A stretch of DNA of 64,000 nucleotides from Callaeas wilsoni (taxonomy: Eukaryota > Chordata > Aves > Passeriformes > Callaeidae), in contig VWPU01003977.1 in the NCBI GenBank assembly GCA_013398955.1, positions 1-64,000 of the forward strand, in the 5' to 3' direction. Below, one piece after another: positions 23,346 to 36,360 of this stretch (position 1 is its first letter; every line of letters begins with the position of its first letter). The notes beneath the pieces were generated by a model. The model was not told the origin of the DNA and made no database searches. It was given only the letters and a program-made list of their open reading frames with translations. Made by a program: the position numbers and the translations under genes.

Positions 23346-26300
23346 CCAGATATTGTTCTTGAATCCCTCTTTTAGAGAGCATATAGCAATTCAGGGCAAC
23401 TAAAGGTGACAAAAATAGGTTCCACACCACCCACATATCCAATTTAGTTTTTTCTGCTTGAATTATGAGCAAAGGATGGAGCATATAGATACTGTACAGC
23501 ATCACTGTGACATCTGAGGTCCTTTTCTGTATTGAAAGTAGAAAAAAATGTTGCTGCTTCCTTCCTCTCTTCTCAATTTATTAAGAAGCATTATCAGTTT
23601 AAAAATGAGTAAAGAATTTAGAAAGTAAGTATGAAAATGGAAAAGTATTTACATCCAACAGAAAGCATGCTCAGACTTGAGCTGGCAGAGGCTACAAAAT
23701 TTTGGTCCTATTTATGACACGTTATTACAGTCTGTATTTTGAGTTGTATTCTAGGTTTAACAGGTGGTGATGAGGACAAAACTCTGTAACTCTTGTCAGG
23801 TAGTGGTACACCAGTTGAAAGTAGTTCGGGTAAAAAGCTGCAGTAATAAAGTCAGAAGGTCACAAAAATATACAATGTTATGGGCAGACAGTGCCAGCCA
23901 GGCTACCGTTATATCTTTTGACAAATGAGTATATAATTTTAGCTAAAAATTTTAGTGAGATTGATGGAGTGGGAGATTTCTTTTGAAAGTCTCTGTGTCT
24001 CTTGTTGACATTTTAAAAATGAATTTTTAAAAAAAAAATTTATTTTTTAATTTTTTTTTATTTTTTTTTTTTTTTTTTGTATTTTAAAATGGATTTTCAT
24101 TTACCTCAATTTAAAAAAAAGGAAAAAGAACCTACATGCTTGGGAAAAAACCCACAACATATATCCCTGAAGCTAAAAATGAGCCAATGATCAATAATTA
24201 ATAATTCTAACTTCAGTAAGTGGCAAAAACTGGGGGTGGGTATTGCTGACACTGTATTGCTCTAGTATAGCAAAATCTACAAACCCATTAGTTAATTTCT
24301 GCTGAAAAGATTTAATGAGATTTTATAGAAAGGCTCATTTAAATAGTCAGCATAAGTGAAAATTACCAATATCACACTTTTTCAAACAGTTCATACGTGA
24401 TGAACCAACAGACAATAGGCTGACTTCTGAAGCTTATATTTTCTTAAAACAAGACTTGCTCTTGATGCTCAGTATGATGTTTTATTCCTCTATAAAGTGA
24501 CTACTCAAATATGGAGGCTAAGCTGTTAGTGATTCAGGTTCAAGTAAGGTAAGTCTAAACACTTTTACCCTGTCATGAACCTAAGTGTTTCATATTTTAA
24601 TTGACAACATTCACATCGTTGAGCTTTTCATTTAGACTTTGGTAAAATCTGCTCAGAAAGGCAGATGGCAGGCTGTTATTTTTAATTCACAAGCAATGTT
24701 AAATATATGCCATATGTTATAGAACTTTTCAGGCACAGCCTTTTAAATGCTATCACAATAAACTTACAAAATTACATAAAAGGGAAGTCTGATAGAGAAC
24801 AGCACCATTGCAGTTTACATTTTTGGAAAAGGAAATAAAAATGACCAGACTTCATTCTTGCTAAAATATAATTATTCAAATCACAAAAAAAATCATCGAA
24901 ACATCAAAATTGGTGCAGAAGGGAAGTGTTTGTGGGCTTCTGTTATCTGCTGTTCTGCATCTAGGAAAGAGTCTCTGCATGCACTATATGCACTAACCGG
25001 GATGTTTCCTTGTAAAGAAAACATTCATGGTGTTTTACACTACTGTATGTAGGCAGCTTCATATGTAGGTTAGTAATAGTAATGAAAAAAATGAGCTGAA
25101 GTAAAAATAGATTTTAGCGTACTTTGAGGTCGCAGCTGTTGTCAAAAGAGACATTCAAGTTACAGCTTCCCTAGAATGGGAACTGTAGAAGCTGTAGCAG
25201 CAATTGTAAAGCATCTCTGAAATATTTTCTTTTCCAAGAAAATATAGCTAATGGATATATGGAAGCCCACAGTCTACTGTAGCAAAGAAAATTATGCCAG
25301 GCTTCACTAGCTAGTGGGAGACCCATATTTGAAAAGACTGCATCCAGTGTGTTCCTGAATTGCATGTGGACTTCTGGCCTGTGAGTTTTCATGAGCAGCT
25401 CAAAAAGACACACAGGGTGGTGTATGCTAACAACCTTTTGAATTCAAGAGTGAGATGTCTCCCAGGGAGGCAATAACAACCCTGCAGGTCAAAGCTGGAG
25501 AGAATGGTGTCTTAGAAATGTTTCTGCATGTGAACAGGGGATGCAACCTCACAAATCTAGTGATTAGCTGTGCCTGAAACTCTCCCTGGAGACTCCAACA
25601 ACCAGCAGTGAAAAGGGAGCACATTCAACAGCTCCTGTGCACCCGTGATCAGTCTGGACTAGCATGGTGAATGTGTCAATTGGGCTGTCATGAGCAAGCA
25701 TTGTTTCTTGGTCTTCTATTTTGCATGGTGAAGTTGCTGGGGTCCTGAATTTATTCAGCTGCTGAGCACTGCTTGGAGCCACTGGAAGTGAAGCTTTAAA
25801 GTAATGGTATAAATGTAGGTGCAGAATGCCAAGAACATTTCTATATAGTGTAGAGATGGATGAATTATTCATTATGAATTATTCATAACACAAATTTTGA
25901 CATTTTTCTGGAATAAATTTCCATTTTTTAAATTATTCACAATATGACCAAATAATTGCTGAACTTTTTATTACCAATCATCAGAATACTTTCATAGGTT
26001 GTTGGTTTCTTTTTTCATTACTCATCTTATTGTATTCAATGAGACCTGATTAATCCAGCCACTTGTGTAATTTTTAATATCTTAGGCCGCAAAACCAGTA
26101 AAGAAATGAGATCCAGCACTGCTATGAAGGCTGTTAGAGAAAGTGGATAACATTTCTTTTTAAGAAATATTTCCTTTTGTAAACACTCTCGTACAAGACT
26201 AGATTCACAGGGGTAAATTTGGTTATAATAGATAGGTTTCTAGAACTTTCAGTAATATTATTTTTCAGGATTGTCATTAAGATGACTACCATTTGAAGTG

Positions 26301-28566
26301 GTTTCCAAAGTACTGGCTGACATTCACATTTCTTAAATGGAATTAATCTAAATCTAATATTCAGGTAAATGTGGCATTACTTAATTAAACTCAGTGAAGA
26401 CATATGACTGCACAAGCTGAATAAGAAATAAATTAATTCAAAATCAGAACCCATCTTCAGTGGTGTTCAGCTATAAACAGGGGGAACAAGTGTAGATTCA
26501 GAGCTATACAGTGGTTAGACTCTAGAAATTGCATGTAAAGCTCTACAGAAGAAATCTACATCTTTCTATCAGCCCTCTACTTGGTATGCACCTAAGGAAC
26601 AAAACTGCTACTGAAACACGAGAGCTTTTGAGACTTACCAGTAAGCAAAACCAAAAAAGGTAAAAATGTCACAAGAAGAAGCTCCAGTCAATGAACTTTA
26701 GATCTGGTGGCAGCTTTAGACCACATCTGCTAAAAGCACCCGTCACATATAAACTCCCCTAGATGCTCTGGGCTAATTCCCATCCTTGCAATTTAAGTGG
26801 TTGGGTGAATAAAAATAAGAATTTAAAAAAAAAAAAGATAAAAATTACAACCTTTTCTTGCCCAGTTTCCATGGAAATGGAAGTGGAAAGACTGCTGGCA
26901 GTCAGTAGCTGAGTGTGAGAACTCTCGCTTGCAGATGTCAGTTCCTCACTGTTCACTGAAAACTGCAAGTGTTGGTTTTAAAAATCAGCTGCAAATGATG
27001 TCTTCAAAACTCTGTGGATTTAAAAAAAAAAGTTGATAAACTAGTTTTAAAATGAGAGCATTTAAAATGTAAAACTCTTTACATTCCCATCCTCCTGGCT
27101 GCTGAGACACATTCATTTTATAAGCAAAAAAAGCGGTGATTACATTTTCAGTTACTATCTTCTGGATTTCCCTTTGGCTCAACAGTTTGAGTTGATTACT
27201 TTGCCTAGTGTGCTGAAAGCCTTCCCCACTTAAGAAAGGCACATGGTTTCTTATTGTTTTAGTAAAGTACTCATGGCTTCTGTTTGAATGTGGATTGCTA
27301 AGATTTACATTAATTTAAACATGGTGGGGAAATAAATAGATCTAGTTTTAAATCAAGATGTGATTGTTTGCATATAATATTTTCCAAGTAAAGATTACTA
27401 ACATACTTGAAATAAAGATTGAGAAACTTTCTCAATGTCTTGCAAGGGTCACACAGTTTGGACTCAAATTTGTAGTTGTTAAAGTAAATTGTTTAATGTA
27501 AAATAAAGTAAATAAAGATTTTTCCTGCATATTACAAACAAAAAAGACTGGAAACACATGTCAGTTATATCCAACGCACATTCTCTACAGCCTACGAAAA
27601 TTCTCCTCAATGCATTTATTCCACTTTGTATCTTAACAGGCAGTTTACTGTTCTTAAATACTACATGGAAAATAATGCCTGCGAGGGATTTTCCTGAAGA
27701 TCACAGTCTTAAAGACAGATAGGATGTTTTTTATAGCATACAATAACTGTTATAGTAATGCATAATTTTCCCTGGAATGACTGTCTGCTAGTGGTCTAAA
27801 CGAGGAAGCAACTAACTCATTCACAAACAGCGTCATTAGGAGCTGAGGGAAATAAGCAGCTGATCTTGCTTGTTCAGTATGCTGAAGCCTTGAGACTAGT
27901 TTTCCCTTTTTTCCTGACTCATTAACTCAGTTTTTGTGGCTGCTGTGGCAGGTGGAATATTTTATATTCTCATCTCATTAATCAATTGTGTGTTACTGAG
28001 GAAGATCTATAAATACATGGTCAAGAGATAGAGACAGTATAATCCATAGCAAACCAGCTGTAGCACCATGAGGCTTCAATGGAACCAAGACCTTGGTAAC
28101 ATACTCCAAGTATTGTGAGGCATCTGTGAGGAAAGCAGTATCACTTATGCAATGAATAAGATTATCACTTAAACCATGTGATTATAAGAGAACAGAAAAC
28201 AATACTGTAGTAAACTTTCTGATTGTACGAGTACAGCAGAGTTTAATACATAAAATCTCCCAGAGTTCTCTGCTTCATGGTCTGACTCAGAGAAGCTATT
28301 GCTTTAGTTCTCTGAACTGATGCAATACATAATTGCAATTTTTTTTTCTCATTTTAAATCATAAAAGAAAAATAGAAGAAACTTTGCTACAAGCTTTTCT
28401 TTTACTCCTCTTTTTAGCTATATTGACTTCATACTACCAAGATTAATCAATAATTACCCAGAAAAGAGATTTTGTTAAATCATTTAATGTTTATTTGGTT
28501 GTAGGATTCTGTACACAGAAGCCCTAGAAATAAAAATAAAACCACTGCATCAGAGTAGAGGAACTT
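23346..28566. other. Unannotated AT-rich DNA with an A/T tract
   Basis: About 5.2 kb with no recognised transposon other than low-complexity DNA at 24013-24120. Frames of 80-102 codons on the minus strand at 25171-25872 show no motif. A short GAATTATTCAT direct repeat lies near 25861-25888. Confidence 0.5.
24013..24120. repeat. A/T low-complexity tract
   Basis: Runs of A followed by runs of T, including an 18-base T-run near 24062-24079, then A again near 24112. No transposon sequence joins the tract, so a poly(A) tail from a retrocopy is possible but unsupported. Confidence 0.85.
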
Positions 28567-29549
28567 CACTAGTAGGGTTCTGCAGGGCTCCGTAGTAGGG
28601 CAAGTTCTCTTCAACAACTTCAAAAACAACTTGGATACAGAACTGAAAGTAATACTAAGTTTCCTGATGACACTAAACTGGAAGGAGCTGTCCACTCCCT
28701 CAAAGGCAGAGAGGCCTGCAGAGTGACCTGGACAAACTGGAGAGATGAGCAATCACAGTATGAAGTTTAACAATGACGAGTGCTAGATTCTGCACCTGGG
28801 ATGAGGCAATCCTGGATGTACAGACAGACTGGGGAATGAGACGCTGGAGAGAAGGACTTCAGAAAGGGACCTGGGAGTCCTGGTCATTGGCAAGTTGAAT
28901 ATGAGTCAGTAGTGCCCTGGCAGCCAGGAGGGCCAAATGTGTCCAGGGGAGCATCAGGCCCAGCATGGCCAGCTGGACAAGGGAGGGGATTGTCCTGCTC
29001 TGCTCTGCACTCGAGTGGCCTCACCTCAAGTCCTATGTGTAGTTTTGGTCACCACAATATAAAACAGACATTAAGCTGTTAGAGAGCACCCAAAGGAGGG
29101 CCAAGAGGGTGGTGAAGTGTCTGGAGAGAAGTCTTTTGAAGAATGGCTGAGATCCCTTGGTTTGTCCAGCCTGGAGAAAAGGGGACTGAGGGGAGATCTT
29201 ATTGTGGTCTTCAACATTCTCATGAGGTGAAGTGGAGGGGCAGGCAATGATCTCTTCACTCTTGTGACCAGTGATGGGACTTGAGCAAATAGCATGAAGC
29301 TGAGTCTGGGGAGGTTTAGGTTGGATATCAGGAAAACACTTTTCCCTCAGAGGCCTGTTGAGCACTGGAACAGGCTCCCCAGGGAAGGGGGTCACAGCAC
29401 CAAGCCTGTCTGAGTTCAAGAAGTGTTTGGACAACACTCTCAGTCACATGCTATGATTCTTGTGGTGTCCTGCACAGAGCCAGGAGTTGGACATGACGAT
29501 CCTAATGGGTCCCTTCTAACTCAGAATATTCTACCATTTTATGATTCCA
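28567..29549 (+). mobile_element. CR1 LINE copy 4, 5'-truncated
   Basis: Begins inside the RT near the motif PQGSVLGPVLF (degraded here) and reaches a CR1 tail at 29505-29549 (GGGTCCCTTCTAACTCAGAA ... CATTTTATGATTCC). It parallels copy 2 over blocks such as CTGGGGAATGAGA, GAGTCAGTAGTGCCCTGGCA and GTCACCACAATATAAAACA. It supplies the uninterrupted reference that shows where the LTR entered copy 2. The catalytic box reads FPDD (28660-28671). No long sense frame survives. Confidence 0.9.
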
Positions 29550-30149
29550 CACATACTCTGCCTGCAAAAGAATGCTCTGAGGGCATACAGGACAGCATAT
29601 TATTTTTGCTGGTTTTTTTACTAAACATCAGTACAGCAGGCATTTAGAACATATTTTGCCATGTATGAAATTCCAGTGAGAGGGACGAAGCTGTGGTCTA
29701 ATGAGTCAGGAGTCATGTAGCTTTAACCAAGGTCATAGACTGTAGTCAAAAAGCAGTTTTCAAAAAGGACTCAGACAGCTCCTTCTTTTTTTCACCATAC
29801 ACTACCTCATAGTTACCAGTTCTCTACCCATGTCTTGCTATCAGTGTATGCCTGTTCTCATCCTTCCTACTTGTTAGGGCTTCTAGTCCATTCCTTTGAA
29901 ACAAACATTCCTTTAAATAATGCATATGGTGAGATGGGTCAAAATACATATTCCTGCTAGGGTTTGTGGAGATAGGTGCAATTAACAAGGGTTGACCACA
30001 CTGACTTTTTAAAATTGTATTTTCTTACAGCAAAGATGAAGCTCACCTTCCCTGCATAGCTGAGCTATGTCATTGTCCATAGTAAGACCAGTCACTGTAA
30101 GTGATTCAGGCCTTTATTTCTTTCCTGTGGCTTATTGAAACTGTCTTTA
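29550..30149. other. Unannotated DNA
   Basis: No repeat or exon recognised between CR1 copy 4 and an old CR1-like remnant. Confidence 0.45.
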
Positions 30150-30265
30150 CTCTTGAAGGTCAGTATTTCCAACTAAAATACTTTTTTTCATCTCCCTTCA
30201 GAGTGTCTTCCAAGCCATTTATAGTTCTTCTTCATTGTCGTCTCTCTTCTAGACCCTTTGCATTC
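30150..30265 (-). mobile_element. Possible ancient CR1 remnant
   Basis: The plus-strand series CATTTATAGTTCTTCTTCAT, then GTCGTCTCTCTTCTAGACCC and TTTGCATTCCTTG, recalls the antisense of the conserved CR1 3' coding end (the ..RIRKMKGLE..-type region). Resemblance is weak and no tail is present. Confidence 0.35.
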
Positions 30266-31268
30266 CTTGTTTCCTCATATTATTTTTTAGCAGGAATCTT
30301 CCACTCATGCTGTGGTGATTTTTTGCCTTTCCTTTATATACCTTTTATATATTCTCTGTATGCTTAGTTTACATATTTGTAGCCTGATACTGTAACTTAG
30401 TTCTGGTATTTCCCTAAGCAGGAGGACAAAATAATCTAAAAGTCTCCCAGTTGAAGACCTGAGGCCTTATGCTATCTTGGTTCTCTATAGGAACCAAGGC
30501 TGGAACCAGCTCTCTAGGACATATTGTTATAAACAGGATACAAGCCTCATCTGAGGCGGGGAGACACTAGAAGTTGTCAGAACATGGAGACATTACTTTA
30601 TCTATTAAGCTTCTCATTGGGGAATCTCTATCAGATATGCTATTTTGGAAAGTCTATAAATATTTTATATGCATCACATCCTGCATTTTCGACATTTTCC
30701 ACCTTGTCAAGTTGTGCACCATAAGGAACCTTATTAAACGAGGTAAAACCCTTTTTATCCCCTTAACTGTGTCTGGCTCATAATTCTAGGACCAGAGAAA
30801 AAGGCATCACCATAAATGAAACCTCATTTTGAAATACCTTTCTCTCAGTTGATTTTTAGGAGACTTTTCACAACCTGAATGCAACATTCAGGAAACTAAG
30901 AAAATAATGTAATCTGATTCTATGTTCTGAGGTAGAAAATGACCTCTTGCTGGTGGTAGAGAATAGCTCCCAACCTCCGACTTAAGCTGTACAATATTTC
31001 TTATTTAACTAAACAGAGCATTTGAATGAGACTGCAACAGGAGACTTTACAGGGTGAGGTGACATGCCTAGTCCACACTCATTTAGCTTTGACTTGGTGT
31101 GACCAGGGAGTTGATACAGCATGATTTGTTATAATAAGAATCTCACAGCTCCCAGAGCTTTTCTCATTCTTTTTATGGCTTTCCAATTTGCCTGGCTGCC
31201 CTGTTTCCTTCAGTATAATCAGCTATTTGCAGAGGTGATATTGCCAGCTGATGATACAGACACTTGGC

Positions 31269-31290
31269 TGATGTAAATTAATTTACATCA
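31269..31290. repeat. 22-bp perfect palindrome
   Basis: The segment is fully self-complementary, centred on AATT-rich sequence: TGATGTAAATT followed by its reverse complement. It contains two inverted ATGTAAAT octamer-like motifs and resembles a two-fold homeodomain (POU/HNF1-type) site. Function is not shown. Confidence 0.9.
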
Positions 31291-33466
31291 TTAGTCTGAT
31301 TCTTAGTACTGTGTTGCCCTCAGAGCACTGATATTAAACAGTGACATCACAAAATGAGCTGAAACTCATTGCAACAAAGTAGTAACTTCCTAAGAACATT
31401 ATTTCCTTCTCTGTACATAATCTTGTAGTTCGCTTTGACCATGACCTACATCTAATTTAAGAGTCAGTAAAAATTAAGTATATATTGCAAACCAAATTTT
31501 TAAGGTACTTATGTGACATGTTGGACAATTTAAACTTTAAGTTAACTTCTTACTTCTTCTATAAGCACAGTGCTACTATGATAGAAACTCTTAAAAAATC
31601 TGGTGATGAGTGACAAAGAATTTATATTCACCTAGCATCTGAGATTAGGAAAGATCACAACACCAAAAGCTGTATATAAAAAATTGCAAAGCATCACATT
31701 ACTGACAGATCACAACTTCCAGCTTAAGTGGGCACAACCATTTATTCTTCTATGCCCTTCCATACTGTCCATTGCTCAGCATTTTATTTATATCAAATAT
31801 TTCATACATCTGTAAAGTACTAGATGCCTCCATGATCAGACTGGTTATCTACAGGATGGTATAGCAGGAAAATGAATGAAGTTGCAATTGCTAGATAGTA
31901 TCAATATGGAAGTAAAAAGTATTGGACTGTTGTTTTATATATCAGCAATACAATTTTTTTTAAATCCAGCAACATATAGACTAATCAGGTTTTTTGTCAT
32001 TTTTTTCTGACCTGAAAACCCTCCCCATTCTTCTGCTTCTCATTCAACATTCCTAAGCATGAAGACCCACACAACACTGAGATCAAAGGAAGATTTCCAT
32101 TGATTTCAGTAGTCTTTGGATAGAACTAAAACAAAAAAAATTATCACAAGTATGTCTTAAACCAGTATACATTTTAATTTTAATAGAAAAGGGAAGAAAT
32201 GTTGCTCTTATTTATGTTCCATTACTGCTATCTCCCTGAGATAATTGGAAACATTTTCCCTACTGTTTCTTTTATGGGGACTGTGGAGGAAAAGGAAGAG
32301 ACAGAAAGGTTATTTTGAAATGCGCATCTGAAATCTTCGAGTCCATTACCAATTCATTAATGAACACAGCCCCCTGTGATGAAATTTTGGTTAAAAATTG
32401 TTAATCTGAACTCAGGAGCTGTTTGATTCACAGCAGCAACCACTGCCAATTTGAACTGATTGGTGGTGCACATTTCTAGTTGTATTACTTTTCCTGTTTT
32501 CTTCCAACTAGTTCTATCTAATTTGTTAGATGATTCAGGCTTATTTAAGTTTTGGAAGAAACCTAACTCCATTTTATTAAGAAAGTAACTTTAAAATAGT
32601 ACTTTGATTAACTATCCATGCCCTCCATCTGCAGGACTTCTTCAGTCAAATGCTGCATTACAAGCCTGCCACTGTAGCTCATGACTGTGATCAAATGTCC
32701 CAGTAGAAACTTCTTTAGGCAGGCAGGATCAAAACTACATCTACTGAGCCAATGCACCCAACCAGACTTCATACTGACCTTCCCCCAGGAAACAGAGAAG
32801 TTTTCTTGTAATTTGCATACAGCTGCTAAGTGTCGCTCAGTGCAGTCTTGAAGTTTCCCCCAACAGCTCCTTGTAGCATTTTAATCAATAATTTCTAATG
32901 GCAAATGACAACAGTGAGAAAGGCCACCCTGCTAACTGTAGGAATATCATAAAAATTGAGAAATAAACAAGAAATGTCACAAGCTTTCTAGTGAATGTTC
33001 TATGACATACTGTTTGTGTTAAACTGCTAATCAGTCTTGATTCTATGATAAATTTGAATACTAATCCTTTCTGAATAGGGATTAAGCTTCAGCATGTAGA
33101 GGAGAGATTCATTAGAATTCATCTCATCAAGACACAGCTTGAACAAAGTTGCACAGCACTCTGTACCTCAGACCTTTCAGTGCTGACAACCAATTGCCAA
33201 ACCACCACTGAGTGGCTAAAATCAACAAACTGTAACTTATGAATGCCTTTATTTTCTCAGTCAGAAAGTGATGATGTGTTGTGTTGCTGTCTGGAGAGGA
33301 CTATCTTTAGGCAAAATGCTTTCTGATTAGTTACAATAGACAAACCATCAAACAGTCCTGAAAAAGATGACAATAAGTAAGGGAAATTCAGTGGAGATCA
33401 TGTTGACAGAGTATGAGCATGAATGTTTTGAGGCCCCATCTGTTGATTTATGTATTATTGGCCCAC

Positions 33467-33504
33467 TAATTTCACTATTGTATGGGCTCACAATAGTGAA
33501 ATTA
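33467..33504. repeat. Hairpin with perfect 15-bp arms
   Basis: TAATTTCACTATTGT (33467-33481) and ACAATAGTGAAATTA (33490-33504) are exact reverse complements around the 8-base loop ATGGGCTC. The loop segment TGGGC is also complementary to GCCCA at 33461-33465, just before the left arm, so an alternative or pseudoknot pairing is possible. Confidence 0.95.
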
Positions 33505-35954
33505 CTTCATTGATTCAGCATGAATCAGACTATGTATTAATGCATTGCTGGAATGCCCTTTCCCAGGAAACATACACACTCTGGAATAGCTTTGACCTTC
33601 TTCAAATCGTATTCATGCAAACGCAATGGTGGCTAATGCAAGATGTGGTGTGTGCTTAAAAGCAGTTTATATTTCTTCAGCTACAGGGTAGAATCAATGA
33701 GTGTTTTGACCACGAAATTAGCAGGGCAAACTCTCCAAACTTTTAGGACTCTTTTCTCAGTGTCAACTAAATTGGCATAGCTTTGATGAACACTTGGAGA
33801 TTTACTGATCACATAAACTGAATATATTTGGAGTATTCCATGATACACTCTGCTGTTGCAGGGAGAAATGTCCGCAGGCACTCTGAACTAAAATGCTTTG
33901 TTTACAGCAAATTGTGCATGGCTATGCAGCATTTACAGTTCTGTGTGCTCTACAAGTGCCATATAGCCATACTCAGGGACTCTCTCACAAATAATTCCCT
34001 TTCTCTGTCTGTCTGACACTACTCCAGCAAAACAGTAGATGAAGAACCAGGGGCAGAATAAAAATAACCTTGAGACAGGTCATTATTCACAAGTTTCAGC
34101 TTGTAAGGAGCACTTCACAGTCCAAGTCTCATTCATTATAAGCAGCAGAAGTGTTAGCTAATTAATTTGAAACGTGTGTAAAAAAATCAAACTAGAATTC
34201 AGATGTGGCATCCTAACAGTGCCACATCAGCTGGTGTTGACCACTTTTGCAGGGACTGCAAGCTTCAAAAATCAATGCGTGGATCTCACTGACCCCATAA
34301 TGAAGTTGCTCATCTGGAATATTAGACATTGATCCGTTTGGGTTTTGTAGCTTTGACATACTATTCAACATATTCCCTTCTTTTGAAGACAACTTCAACC
34401 TTTTTGAAAGTAAGTATTCTTTCAAAGAGAGAAAAGCAGCCATACAGTATGCACATCTGTGTGGGAAAAAGAAGACACATCACAGTCTATGAAAATTTCC
34501 ATCCACATCATTGTAAAGCTGTCCAGAAGTGCTGGTAAAAAGCACCATGACATGGTTGATGCTAAAGTAAATGGTATTACTAGATAATAACTTTCATAAT
34601 TTCAGTTAGACTCCTGTGAAAACCTCAAATTTTTGCACATAATGCACTGATATACAATTTTGGCTTTTTCAGTCAAATATCACTTATCGTCCCCAATAAT
34701 TAATATTTTATTGTCTATTTTCCTCACCTATGACTCATGACAGAAAGATAGATTCTCCTTGAAGGTGGTTAGACAGTGTCATGCAAATGAAATGTACAGC
34801 AATGTCAAACGTTAAACAAAAAACCCAACAGAAAATCACCGGCAAAAGTGCTTGTATGGAAACCTGGACTAGTTGCATCCAGAGATCTTGGGATTATTGA
34901 ACATAGGTAGGGGTTCTATGCTTTGAATGGCCTAGCAAAAATATCTGTTTCACCCAAGACCATCTCTACATCTGGATGCTGCATACAATTTTAAAAAGAA
35001 CTCAGTGGAACATTATGGTGTAATTTCTGCTTCAATGTGTTGAAGACTTTTTCTCACAAATCATTAAAATAGAAATCCTAAAAACTCCTTACATTGAGAA
35101 AACATCTTAAAAGAAAACTTATTATTGAATAAAATGTTGATTTAATATGAAAAGTTGGTCTCACAAAACTTGCAGTATCTTACTTATTGCACTGGATTTA
35201 CCTTTCAAGGTGCTAAAGCTAACACTAGCTTTTCATAGAAAAAGCTGCTACAAAACTGCAAAGGCCTTTAAATACTACCTGTTCTGGAGAATGTACTGGC
35301 ACATTCTCTACCCTACAGATTCAATGACAGTTAGTGCCCAGTTGAGGGCATGAAGAAGAAAGTCCAGGAAAGGTGTGCAAGCTGACAAGTGCAGGGCAAA
35401 GGGTCTGCTCTGTCTTAGAAGTGACGTCTGACTGTGATTGTCTTGTCAAATGTCAAATGTTGCCACAAGTCAGCTCTGAATTTGGACCTTATGGTCAATT
35501 CAAATTGTAGTAATCACACAAGAGACAGACAAGAACAGTAATTTCTTCTGCAGTAAAGTCAAGCTTTCACTTTTTATCAGAGATGAGTTCTAAAAAAATG
35601 TCATGCTCATTGTATTATCTTTCTGTTTTTCCTCTTGTCATCATATAGTTCCAGTGTCTTTCAGAAAGCACACATATGAAGTCTTGTATGCTGTGTAAGT
35701 TTTACACTTGAAAGCTGTAATTTGTTAGACTACATTAAACAGAGGTTTTGTTACAATATAGGAAAAATAATTATGTGTAGTACATAGCAGGGTGAAATTT
35801 AACATATGAGAGTGAACTTTAAACAGAAACCTATTTGCTAAGAGATTGGTTCAAAAGAGGAGTTGCATAGCCATCATTTCCTAATGGAATATGCTTCAAG
35901 GTGTATCTGAGAAAATAATCCTATATTATCCTACATTGGGATAGTGAAAAAAGC

Positions 35955-36360
35955 TCTGTAAGATTATCCAGCCTTTCTCTGTGCTAATACAAGATGACAA
36001 TATTCTTGAGAACCTTGCCAGTTCAATATTAAATAATTTATATGTTGAAAACTCTCCCATACCCTTGGGAGACTTACAATCCACCAGACCTCACTTCCAG
36101 AGTAGTGTTCCTGATCCTGATCCTTCTCCCAGCTTTATTCTAATACCCTTAAATTAATTATGTTTCAACACCTGTGAGTAACAACCTCAGTTCTGTGACA
36201 GTAGTTACAACATCAATTGGTCATAAATGGTTTGGAGGTTTTTTGATCATTTGGCACTTATTCAGTCAAGCTATATACAAGCAGCTTGTCAATTTTCCCT
36301 TGTAATCCTTCTCTTTTTGTCCTGCTGATCTTCAAGCTGTTCTTTTCAAAATTCCCTTCC
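35955..36360 (-). mobile_element. Ancient CR1-like LINE remnant
   Basis: Read on the plus strand, the order matches antisense CR1-type 3' ends: GATTATCCAGCCTTTCTCTG, TGCTAATACAAGATGAC, CCCTTGGGAGACTTACAATC, GTTCCTGATCCTGATCC, then CAGCTTGTCAATTTTCCCTT and TCTTTTTGTCCTGCTGATC. Divergence is heavy and indels many, so this predates the other CR1 copies. The edges are approximate. Confidence 0.5.

Larger units (their letters stand above)
30266..35954. other. Unannotated DNA with two strong inverted repeats
   Basis: About 5.7 kb with no recognised transposon. It includes a 22-bp palindrome (31269-31290) and a 15-bp-arm hairpin (33467-33504). The interval around 31140-31360 has mixed composition without low-complexity runs and might be a conserved noncoding element, but that cannot be judged from one sequence. 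Confidence 0.45.

Noticed and set aside
24013..24120. Poly(A) tail of a processed pseudogene
   Set aside because: No gene-like sequence adjoins the A/T runs and no target duplication was seen.
29033..29437. 134-codon minus-strand frame
   Set aside because: Antisense shadow of CR1 copy 4.
33041..33052. GATTCTATGAT-like CR1 tail
   Set aside because: No CR1 sequence precedes it; a single short match is expected by chance.
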